Of a DNA stretch of 5,394 nt, positions 1 through 5,394 are shown one piece after another (the first letter of the stretch is position 1; each line of letters starts with the position of its first letter). A model generated the notes under the pieces. That model worked only from the letters and a program-made list of their open reading frames with translations, was not told where the DNA came from and made no database searches. The position numbers were made by a program, and so were the translations under genes. Source of the stretch: Candidatus Aminicenantota bacterium. GTDB taxonomy: Bacteria > Acidobacteriota > Aminicenantia > UBA2199. The stretch is from assembly GCA_023136725.1 (NCBI GenBank), contig JAGLQR010000145.1:1-5394 (forward strand), read 5' to 3'.

Positions 1-53
1 GGAAAGAGATAATGAACACAATTGTTGATCTGTTAGTAAAACAAAAAATATAA
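1..53 (+). CDS. Possible C-terminal tail of an upstream gene (partial)
   Basis: Reading from base 3, this frame stays open from the left edge to a TAA at 51-53 and encodes KEIMNTIVDLLVKQKI. That looks like the amphipathic, lysine-rich helix that often ends a bacterial protein. The other two forward frames stop earlier, at 10-12 and 26-28. The stop lies 14 nt before the ATG of the peptidase gene, a usual spacing for genes on one transcript. Sixteen codons are too few to name a family, and an open stretch this short can occur by chance. It could equally be non-coding leader. Confidence 0.35.
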   Translation, partial: KEIMNTIVDLLVKQKI

Positions 54-55
54 AT

Positions 56-60
56 GGAGG
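56..60 (+). promoter_or_regulatory. Strong Shine-Dalgarno site for the peptidase gene
   Basis: GGAGG sits 7 nt before the ATG at 68, close to the ideal spacing. It fixes that ATG as the start, which matters because this start includes the signal peptide. It also shows that the organism uses Shine-Dalgarno initiation. Confidence 0.85.
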
Positions 61-67
61 AAATTCA

Positions 68-1993
68 ATGAGTGTAATTAAAAAGATCTTTATTGTTTTA
101 GTATTTGCGGGATTGATTTTACCATCTTCGGGATTCAGTTCATCGAAGAATATTCCGGATTTTTCCACGACCGAAAGAGATAAAGTGCCTGAAGAATTCA
201 AATGGAATATCAGCGATATCTTCCCTTCAATTGAAGCATGGAAAAAAGGGAGTGAAGAATTGGGGAAACTTATTCCTCAATTAACAGAAGTTTCAAAAGA
301 TTGGACAATGTCTGCCGGAAATATGCTTAAGTTTTTTAAGACTCTTGGCAAAATATACAGGAAAGGATACAAATTATATTCATATGCAAGCAATAGAAGT
401 AATATGGATATGGGGAATCCTCTATTCCAAAAGATGAAGGGAGAGATGAGGTCATATTTTATCAGGATCGGTTCGATGATCTCTTTTGTTAATTCTGATA
501 TTTTGAAACTGGGTGGAGAAAAATTTGCTGAATACATCAAAGCAGAACCTGAACTTAAAGTTTATAAATTTGAGATAGATGAGATACTCAGAATGAAAGC
601 ACATGTACTTCCCCCGGATCAGCAGAGAATAGTATCTCTGACAGGATTATTCAGCAGTGCACCAAGCCGTGCTTCGGGGATCCTTAATAATGTTGAAATG
701 CCCAATGCAAAAATAAAGCTTGCAGACGGAAAAGAAGTTGAATTGAATTATTCCAATTATGCTAAATATAGAAAATCAAAGAACCCGGATGTCAGAAGCA
801 GGGTTATGAGAAAATATTGGGGTAACCACAGAATGTTTGAAAAAACATTCGCAGTTCTCCTTGATGCAGAAATAAAAAAGCATGTTTTTAATTCAAAAGT
901 GGGAAAATTTGAAAACACACTTAAAACAAGATTATATCCTAATTCAATAGATACCAGCGTGTATCATAATCTGATCAAATATACCAGAGAAAATCTTGAA
1001 CCGCTTCACAGATATCTGAAACTGAAAAAAGACCTTTTAAAGCTTAAAGAATACAAATATGATGATATATATGCTTCTGCTGTTGCCAAGGTTGATAAAC
1101 TTTACACATTTGAAGAAGCAAAAGATCTGATCATCAAAGTAATGAAACCTCTCGGTGCAGACTATGAGAAAGGGTTAAAGAAAGCATTTGATGAAAGATG
1201 GATAGATATATATGCGAATAAAGGGAAACAGTCAGGAGCTTACTCAAGCGGGCTTTATGATGTCCATCCTTTTGTGAAAATGAATTATGATGGTTCTTAC
1301 TCTGATTTGTCCACATTAGCCCATGAGCTGGGCCATGCTATGCATTCCTGGTTCACCTCTAAAAAGCAGCATTTTACAAATTCTAATTATGCCACATTCC
1401 TTGCTGAAATAGCTTCCACATTTAATGAAAGCCTGCTTATCAATTATCTCCTTGAGAATGAAAAAGATGATCTTTTCAAACTTTTCCTCCTCGATGAGTA
1501 TATAGAGGGGTTTAGAGTGACACTTTACAGGCAAACCCTTTTTGCGGAGTTTGAACTGGCATTGCATAAAATGGCTGAACAGGGGAAAACTTTGACTGCC
1601 GATATACTTGACCAGAAATATCTTGAACTCACAAGATATTATTATGGCCATGATAAAGGTGTTGTAAAGGTGGATGATTTTATCAGGAACGAATGGGCAG
1701 GTATTCCCCACTTTTTCCTCAACTATTATGTATACACTTACAGTACAGGTATTATTGCCTCAATGGCACTTGCCGACAATGTCCTGCATGGAGAGAACAA
1801 AAAGCAGAACAAAGCAAAATATCTTGATTTTATCAGTGCAGGCGGGAGCCGTCCTCCGCTTGATATCCTTAAGACAGCAGGAGTCGATATGACAACTGCA
1901 GATCCTTTCCAGAAAGCATTCAAACGCCTCAACTATCTTGTAACTGAAATGGAAAAGATAGTAAAAAGGCTTAAGAAAAAAAATAAGATCTAA
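68..1993 (+). CDS. pepF: Oligoendopeptidase F-type M3B zinc metallopeptidase with signal peptide
   Basis: This is a zinc-dependent endopeptidase of the M3 clan, PepF-like branch, a family that cleaves short peptides inside a closed channel. The catalytic HELGH is at residues 419-423: H419 and H423 are zinc ligands and E420 is the general base. E447 in FLAEIASTFNE is the expected third ligand. The C-terminal transition-state block is present as PHFFLNYYVYTYSTG, with H548 and the tyrosines at 553-558. The N-terminal part (about 30-215) matches the PepF helical domain, including the early pattern VPEEFKWNISDIFPS. At 641 aa it is slightly longer than the usual 600 or so, mostly because of the N-terminus: lysines at 5 and 6, a hydrophobic core at 7-19, then a small-residue region around 20-26 suitable for signal peptidase I. 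There is no lipobox cysteine. Classical PepF is cytosolic, so export to the periplasm or outside is inferred. The C-terminal tail is very basic (about 628-641). A terminator follows directly. The family assignment is very secure; the exact symbol is by homology. Confidence 0.93.
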   Translation: MSVIKKIFIVLVFAGLILPSSGFSSSKNIPDFSTTERDKVPEEFKWNISDIFPSIEAWKKGSEELGKLIPQLTEVSKDWTMSAGNMLKFFKTLGKIYRKGYKLYSYASNRSNMDMGNPLFQKMKGEMRSYFIRIGSMISFVNSDILKLGGEKFAEYIKAEPELKVYKFEIDEILRMKAHVLPPDQQRIVSLTGLFSSAPSRASGILNNVEMPNAKIKLADGKEVELNYSNYAKYRKSKNPDVRSRVMRKYWGNHRMFEKTFAVLLDAEIKKHVFNSKVGKFENTLKTRLYPNSIDTSVYHNLIKYTRENLEPLHRYLKLKKDLLKLKEYKYDDIYASAVAKVDKLYTFEEAKDLIIKVMKPLGADYEKGLKKAFDERWIDIYANKGKQSGAYSSGLYDVHPFVKMNYDGSYSDLSTLAHELGHAMHSWFTSKKQHFTNSNYATFLAEIASTFNESLLINYLLENEKDDLFKLFLLDEYIEGFRVTLYRQTLFAEFELALHKMAEQGKTLTADILDQKYLELTRYYYGHDKGVVKVDDFIRNEWAGIPHFFLNYYVYTYSTGIIASMALADNVLHGENKKQNKAKYLDFISAGGSRPPLDILKTAGVDMTTADPFQKAFKRLNYLVTEMEKIVKRLKKKNKI

Positions 1994-2006
1994 AATATAG
2001 AAATCA

Positions 2007-2036
2007 GGGCCCGGCCAGCCGGGTCCTTGGTTTTTT
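2007..2036 (+). terminator. Rho-independent terminator after the peptidase gene
   Basis: A GC-rich hairpin pairs 2007-2014 with 2019-2026 (GGGCCCGG against CCGGGTCC, one G-T wobble) around a CCAG loop. A2006-T2027 can extend the stem. The RNA then runs into TTGGTTTTTT, ending in six T. The hairpin starts 13 nt after the peptidase stop codon. It should end the upstream transcript and isolate the peptidase from the downstream genes. The T-tract is only on the + strand side, so it is directional. Confidence 0.88.
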
Positions 2037-2043
2037 CCCGGGA

Positions 2044-2100
2044 ATATCACTCCCATATGATCGATCTTTGAATTGCAGTTAGATATATCACTCTGATATA
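2044..2100. promoter_or_regulatory. Candidate operator region: 17-bp dyad plus 9-bp direct repeat
   Basis: TATATCA-CTC-TGATATA at 2084-2100 is a perfect inverted repeat with 7-bp arms and a 3-bp centre. The 9-mer ATATCACTC occurs at 2044-2052 and again at 2085-2093 inside the dyad, 41 bp apart, about four helical turns. The dyad ends 12 nt before the -35 element of the promoter at 2113, a position typical of activator sites. Both elements are directly visible. That a regulator binds here is inference, and AT-rich DNA gives such dyads by chance fairly often. CATATG (2054-2059) and GATCGATC (2059-2066) lie between the repeats. Confidence 0.35.
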
Positions 2101-2112
2101 ACAATTCCTGTT

Positions 2113-2141
2113 TTGACCGATAAAGAAAAATTCGCTATACT
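2113..2141 (+). promoter_or_regulatory. Sigma70-type promoter for the hydrolase gene and possibly the genes after it
   Basis: The -35 element TTGACC (2113-2118, 5 of 6 consensus) and the -10 element TATACT (2136-2141, 5 of 6) are separated by exactly 17 nt. Transcription would start near A2147 or A2148, giving a leader of only about 11 nt that still contains the ribosome binding site. It lies just after a terminator, where a new promoter is expected. No terminator is visible between here and the right edge, so it could drive all four downstream genes. Confidence 0.7.
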
Positions 2142-2148
2142 TTTCAAA

Positions 2149-2153
2149 TGAGG
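2149..2153 (+). promoter_or_regulatory. Shine-Dalgarno site of the hydrolase gene
   Basis: TGAGG (GAGGA if read from 2150) lies 4-5 nt before the ATG at 2159. It is slightly close but usable, and it supports that ATG as the start. Confidence 0.6.
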
Positions 2154-2158
2154 ACAAA

Positions 2159-2794
2159 ATGATCTTTAAACAAATCAATTCAGGCGGAGACAGGAATTAT
2201 GCCTATCTCATCGGATGTGAAAATACAAAACTGGCAGCAGTTGCAGACCCCTCTCCTGATCCTACGTTGCTAATGAAAGAAATAGAGAAATACGAGCTTG
2301 ATGTTATATATATATTCAATACTCATTCCCACCCCGATCATACAGGAGGGAACGATTATTTAAAAAAGAGCACTGGAGCAAAGATTGTAACTTTTAAAGG
2401 TGGAGGAGGGGACCTGGAAGTTAGTGATGGTGCAGTTTTAAATGCCGGAAAGGTATCTTTCGAATTTATTCATACTCCCGGACACACCCAGGACTCAGTT
2501 TGTATAAAAACCGGCGATAATCTTATTACAGGAGATACTTTGTTTGTCGGGAAGGTAGGTGGGACTTATACTGAGGAAGAGGCAAAGGTAGAGTTTCATA
2601 GCCTGAAAAAACTTATATCCTTTCCAGAAAATTTAAAAGTATGGCCCGGGCATAATTACGGGACAGCACCTTCATCTACTATCTTGAACGAGAAGCAGAC
2701 AAATCCATTTATCCAGAGGTTGAATGATTTCAATGAGTTCCTCTGGCTCAAGCAGAACTGGGCAGCATATAAAGTTGAGCATGGGATTAAATAG
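2159..2794 (+). CDS. Metallo-beta-lactamase-fold hydrolase, short glyoxalase II-like type
   Basis: This is a 211-aa MBL-fold metallohydrolase with a complete two-metal site: THSHPDH gives H56, H58, D60 and H61, followed by H109 in TPGHT, D126 in GDTLF and H165 in WPGHNYG. The spacing and the GDTLF and PGHNYG motifs place it with the hydroxyacylglutathione hydrolase (glyoxalase II)-like group, whose members hydrolyse thioesters such as S-lactoylglutathione. It is shorter than classical glyoxalase II (about 255 aa), and GDTLFVGKVGG replaces the usual GDTLF..GCGR, so glutathione-thioester specificity is not shown. The C-terminus (about 182-211, FIQRLNDFNEFLWLKQNWAAYKVEHGIK in part) is a conserved-looking helical tail. 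No signal peptide, so cytosolic. It is the first gene after the promoter at 2113, and the methyltransferase follows 13 nt after its stop. The fold and active site are certain; the substrate is unknown. A thioesterase or lactonase role remains possible. Confidence 0.88.
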   Translation: MIFKQINSGGDRNYAYLIGCENTKLAAVADPSPDPTLLMKEIEKYELDVIYIFNTHSHPDHTGGNDYLKKSTGAKIVTFKGGGGDLEVSDGAVLNAGKVSFEFIHTPGHTQDSVCIKTGDNLITGDTLFVGKVGGTYTEEEAKVEFHSLKKLISFPENLKVWPGHNYGTAPSSTILNEKQTNPFIQRLNDFNEFLWLKQNWAAYKVEHGIK

Positions 2795-2807
2795 TATCTG
2801 ATCTATT

Positions 2808-3530
2808 ATGGGAAATGAGTGGTTTAGTGAGTGGTTCGACGAAAACTATCTGCTTATCTACAAACACAGAAATATGGAGGATGCAGGCTCTCAATTTGAC
2901 CTCATCCTGAAGGAAGTCGTACCGGAAAAGGGATGGAAAATTCTGGATCTTGCATGTGGAGAGGGGAGGTACTCTTCTTTGTTTAAGAATAGAGGCTATA
3001 ATATTACCGGAATAGATCTGTCTGAAATATTGATAAAAAGCGGAAAAGAGAAATTTCCGGGCCTGAAACTGGAAGTATGTGATATGAGAAAAATATCCGG
3101 TAATTATGATCTTATACTTTCTCTTTTTACCAGCTTCGGATATTTTGAAGATGAAAAAGAGGACCGGAAAGTTATATCAGGTATTTATAGATCTCTGAAT
3201 CCCGGCGGTTTATTCTGGATAGATTTTTTCAACTCAGAGTATATAAAGAACACCCTTATTAAAAAGAGCAGTACCATAATTACTGAAGGAGTTACAGTTA
3301 AGGAAGAGAGAGAGATAACAGGAGGAAGGATCAACAAGAAGATCATTTTTGAAAGTGAATCCGGTAAAAAAGAATATTTTGAGTCCGTAAGAATGTACAC
3401 AAAGAATGACCTTGTTGAAATGATGAATTCTAACAGACTTAAAGTGGAGAAAATATTCGGGGATTATGCCGGGTCAGAATGGGATGAAAGATCAGAAAGG
3501 GTGATAATTGTCTGTAGAAAACAGGCATAA
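2808..3530 (+). CDS. Class I SAM-dependent methyltransferase, substrate unknown
   Basis: This 240-aa protein has a Rossmann-type SAM-binding domain. Motif I is ILDLACGEGRYS (45-56), the acidic ribose-binding residue is D70 in ITGIDLS, the next acidic loop is at D92 (CDMRKI), the post-motif strand is YDLILSLFTSFGYF (100-113) and LNPGG is at 130-134. The N-terminus, WFSEWFDENYLLIYKHRNMEDA (5-26 in part), is a conserved cap of a common small-molecule-type methyltransferase family whose substrates are mostly unassigned. Residues about 145-215 form an inserted beta-rich segment typical of that family and likely to bind substrate. No membrane segment or signal is seen, so it is cytosolic. The start at 2808 keeps the conserved N-terminus, yet no clear Shine-Dalgarno precedes it. 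With only 13 nt after the hydrolase stop, translation may be coupled. The family is secure; the methyl acceptor cannot be read from the sequence. Confidence 0.9.
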   Translation: MGNEWFSEWFDENYLLIYKHRNMEDAGSQFDLILKEVVPEKGWKILDLACGEGRYSSLFKNRGYNITGIDLSEILIKSGKEKFPGLKLEVCDMRKISGNYDLILSLFTSFGYFEDEKEDRKVISGIYRSLNPGGLFWIDFFNSEYIKNTLIKKSSTIITEGVTVKEEREITGGRINKKIIFESESGKKEYFESVRMYTKNDLVEMMNSNRLKVEKIFGDYAGSEWDERSERVIIVCRKQA

Positions 3531-3592
3531 CTATAGATGGTGTATCAAACAGGTAATGATTTAGCCTATATTTGAAAATGGGATCATAAAGA

Positions 3593-5086
3593 ATGCAATT
3601 CGGCTCTCTGATATTTTTATTTTTATTCCTTCCGGTTGTTTTATTCTTCGGAAATATCCTGAAAAGTAAATCAAAAAAGTACTTCCTTGTTTTAGCAGGA
3701 TTTTTCTTCTATTTCTTCGGTATGGGTGGGCAATTGCTCATTCTCCTGTTCTCAATAATTGTGAATTGGATATTCGGGGCCCTGATATCCGGCTCTTCTA
3801 AAGAAAAATTGTCTTTCCGAATCACATCTGCAGGAGTTATATTAAATATTCTGATCCTGTTGTACTATAAATATTCCGGTTTTATACTTGATAATATTGA
3901 ATCCTTATCCGGGACTGAATTACATGGTATCCGTACAATTTTACCATCCGGATTTCCGATAGGGATATCATTCTTTACATTCGTTGCAATCTCATACCTT
4001 GTGGATACGCATAGGAATAAAGATCTTGTTTTCAAAGATCCAATGGATGTTGCTTTTATCTTCTCTTTTTTCCCGAAAGTATTTTCGGGTCCGATCACAT
4101 TCCATCAGAGATTTTTTCCAGAGGTAACCGGTAGTGGAATTAAATCATCTTTCGAGGAAGGGGCAAAAAGATTTGTATACGGCATGGGCAAAAAAGTCCT
4201 GATCGCCGATACACTTGCAAAATGTGTAAATGGAATATTTGAGGTCCCTTCGGGAGATCTTACATTCGGACTTGCATGGGTAGGCGTACTTACATTTACC
4301 CTGCAGATTTTTATGGATTTTTCAGGCTATACTGATATGGCTGTCGGGCTGGGGAAGATGCTTGGATTTAATATTCCCGAAAATTTCAATTACCCGTACA
4401 TCGCAGTGTCGATCAGAGATTTCTGGAAAAGGTGGCATATAACTTTGTCTAACTGGCTGCAATTATATATTTTCCTCCCTATTGCTTACAAGATGATGAG
4501 AAAGATCGATTCAGACTACAAATTCGGGATCAAGGTGGAGAATATTGCTTATTATACCGCATCATTTATTACCATGCTGATATGCGGGATCTGGCATGGA
4601 GCAGAATGGACATTTCTAATATGGGGTTTATTTCACGGATTTTTTCTGATAATTGAACATTGGAAGCTGGGCAAATTCCTGAAAAAAAAGGTTTGGAAAC
4701 CATTGAGAATATTGTATGCAATGATCGTGGTAGTGATCGGATGGGGCATCTTTCGTGCTCCCGATACTTCATATGCATATGATTTGTTGAGTTCTATGTT
4801 CGGGTTCGGAGGAGGTGAAGGAACGAGACATTTTGTATCATTATATACAAATATTGAAATAGTTATCGCAATAATTGCGGGGATTCTGGTCTCATTCCCT
4901 ATTTCTAACATGGTCAGGGCAGGTATTGGTCCGCTAACATTTGATAAGCTCCCTGGAAGTATTCGATCTGCCATCAATGTGTTTTCAGAGATGGTATGCT
5001 TTTTCTTTTTTCTGGGGATATTTATTGTAAGTATCATGGCTATTTTGGGGGGGACATATTCTCCCTTTATTTATTTCAGGTTCTAG
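3593..5086 (+). CDS. MBOAT family O-acyltransferase (AlgI/PatA-like)
   Basis: This 497-aa multi-pass membrane protein belongs to the bacterial AlgI-type MBOAT branch, which moves acetyl or other acyl groups across the inner membrane for O-acylation of envelope polymers. Signature blocks appear in order: LPSGFPIGISFFTF (117-130), PKVFSGPITFHQRFFPE (161-177), DFSGYTDMAVGLGKMLGF (242-259), RDFWKRWHITLSNW (275-288), CGIWHGAEWTFLIWGLFHG (331-349), and a C-terminus ending GGTYSPFIYFRF. The putative catalytic His is H335; H282 and H348 are also conserved. About 11-12 hydrophobic segments are visible by eye, starting at residue 5. The ATG is forced: an in-frame TAA lies at 3587-3589. Its RBS is weak. 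The usual LRDY-IPLGG stretch after RWH reads LQLYIFLPIAYKMMRK here. The gene is followed after 7 nt by an AlgJ-like gene, the normal partner arrangement. AlgI itself is only one option: peptidoglycan (PatA-like) or other polysaccharide acceptors are equally possible. Confidence 0.93.
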   Translation: MQFGSLIFLFLFLPVVLFFGNILKSKSKKYFLVLAGFFFYFFGMGGQLLILLFSIIVNWIFGALISGSSKEKLSFRITSAGVILNILILLYYKYSGFILDNIESLSGTELHGIRTILPSGFPIGISFFTFVAISYLVDTHRNKDLVFKDPMDVAFIFSFFPKVFSGPITFHQRFFPEVTGSGIKSSFEEGAKRFVYGMGKKVLIADTLAKCVNGIFEVPSGDLTFGLAWVGVLTFTLQIFMDFSGYTDMAVGLGKMLGFNIPENFNYPYIAVSIRDFWKRWHITLSNWLQLYIFLPIAYKMMRKIDSDYKFGIKVENIAYYTASFITMLICGIWHGAEWTFLIWGLFHGFFLIIEHWKLGKFLKKKVWKPLRILYAMIVVVIGWGIFRAPDTSYAYDLLSSMFGFGGGEGTRHFVSLYTNIEIVIAIIAGILVSFPISNMVRAGIGPLTFDKLPGSIRSAINVFSEMVCFFFFLGIFIVSIMAILGGTYSPFIYFRF

Positions 5087-5093
5087 GCAGATC

Positions 5094-5394
5094 ATGAAAG
5101 AAATAATCAAAAAAATAATTAATAACAGATATACAGTGATATTCATATTGTTTATTTCCCTCCCCATCATGTTCAAACTGGCCGGGACCGGGAAAAGCAA
5201 AAACCTGAGGGAGAATAAGGCGAAACCCCATTCTCTGTTCTTTTCTGATAAAGGATTTCTAAACGAACTTAAAGAATTTGAGAAATATTTTGAAAAGAGT
5301 TTTCCTTTCAGGCGCCTGTTACTTGAAGAACGGAATTATCTTTATGCAAAATACCTGGGTGTATCTCCTGTAGATCGGGTGATCCTGGGGAAGA
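5094..5394 (+). CDS. AlgJ/AlgX-like (DHHW/SGNH-type) O-acetyltransferase, N-terminal part only
   Basis: The first 100 codons are present and the gene runs off the right edge. The protein starts with a basic N-terminus (KEIIKK, then NNR) and one hydrophobic segment at about 13-30, which would be a signal anchor putting the rest in the periplasm. Next come RENKAKP (39-45) and a helical region containing FEKYFEKSFPFRRLLLEERNYL in part (62-83), then LGVSPVDRVILGK (88-100). This order matches the start of AlgJ/AlgX-like proteins, where an ENR.LA.P-like motif, a YF.D.FPFR helix and G.SP...VI.GK.GWLF follow one another. The catalytic Asp-His and Ser residues of the family would lie downstream and cannot be checked. 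Such proteins transfer acetyl groups from the MBOAT partner to a polymer. The start is 7 nt after the MBOAT stop, with only a weak AGG-CAG-type RBS just before it, suggesting coupled translation. Confidence 0.82.
   Translation, partial: MKEIIKKIINNRYTVIFILFISLPIMFKLAGTGKSKNLRENKAKPHSLFFSDKGFLNELKEFEKYFEKSFPFRRLLLEERNYLYAKYLGVSPVDRVILGK

Noticed and set aside
22..54. TTGATC (25-30) and TATAAA (49-54) as a promoter for the peptidase gene, 18 nt apart
   Set aside because: The -10 would touch the ribosome binding site at 56-60, so the transcript would start at or after it and lose it. The match is explained by AT-rich sequence.
1316..1711. Long open frame on the minus strand (131 codons) and similar ones at 1760-2104 and 4633-5037
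   Set aside because: All lie opposite well-conserved genes, show no family motif and have no fitting ribosome binding site. The 1760-2104 frame also runs across the terminator and operator region.
1674..1892. Plus-strand open frame of 72 codons inside the peptidase gene
   Set aside because: It overlaps the active-site block of the peptidase in another frame and its translation resembles no protein.
3508..3537. TTGTCT (3508-3513) and TATAGA (3532-3537), 18 nt apart, as a promoter for the MBOAT gene
   Set aside because: Only 4 of 6 matches in each box. It is possible as a weak internal promoter but not strong enough to list.
4072..4089. Perfect hairpin CCCGAAA-GTAT-TTTCGGG
   Set aside because: It lies inside the MBOAT coding sequence and encodes part of the conserved FPKVFSG motif. 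Its T-tract is on the 5' side, so it is not a terminator on either strand.
1..5394. CRISPR arrays, tRNA or rRNA genes, insertion sequences, toxin-antitoxin pairs or phage genes
   Set aside because: I found no regularly spaced repeats, cloverleaf, terminal inverted repeats or transposase motifs on either strand. The window is nearly filled by five ordinary genes.

Overview
The window carries five genes, all on the + strand: three complete and unremarkable in frame, one complete multi-pass membrane protein, and one cut off by the right edge. A short coding tail may also enter from the left edge. Base composition is AT-rich by eye. The first gene has a strong GGAGG ribosome binding site and the second transcription unit has a good sigma70-type -35/-10 pair. 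Together these point to a bacterium that uses Shine-Dalgarno initiation and ordinary vegetative promoters, and argue mildly against Bacteroidota, which usually lack both. The phylum cannot be fixed from this window. An exported PepF-type peptidase and an MBOAT/AlgJ-like pair fit a diderm (envelope with a periplasm), but this is inference.

Layout. (1) 1-67: possible last 16 or so codons of an upstream gene (stop at 51-53), then a strong RBS. (2) 68-1993: an M3B oligoendopeptidase F-type zinc peptidase with an N-terminal signal peptide, so probably exported. (3) 1994-2158: a compact regulatory gap holding a strong intrinsic terminator, a perfect 17-bp dyad plus a 9-bp direct repeat, and a TTGACC-17-TATACT promoter with a very short leader. 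(4) 2159-2794: a short glyoxalase II-like metallo-beta-lactamase-fold hydrolase with all metal ligands. (5) 2808-3530: a class I SAM-dependent methyltransferase. (6) 3593-5086: an AlgI/PatA-type MBOAT O-acyltransferase. (7) 5094-right edge: the N-terminus of an AlgJ/AlgX-like (DHHW/SGNH-type) acetyltransferase partner.

How the genes may work together. The terminator at 2007-2036 separates the peptidase from everything downstream. From the promoter at 2113-2141 on, genes are 13, 62 and 7 nt apart with no visible terminator, so one transcript could cover the hydrolase, methyltransferase, MBOAT and AlgJ-like genes. The last two form a recognisable polymer O-acetylation module: the MBOAT moves acyl groups across the membrane and the AlgJ-like protein passes them to a polysaccharide or other envelope polymer. 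No polymer synthase is visible, so the acceptor is unknown. I see no sign of a wholly new system. The most unusual points are the exported PepF-type peptidase, the departure of the MBOAT from the usual sequence after its RWH motif, and the dyad/promoter arrangement at 2044-2158.
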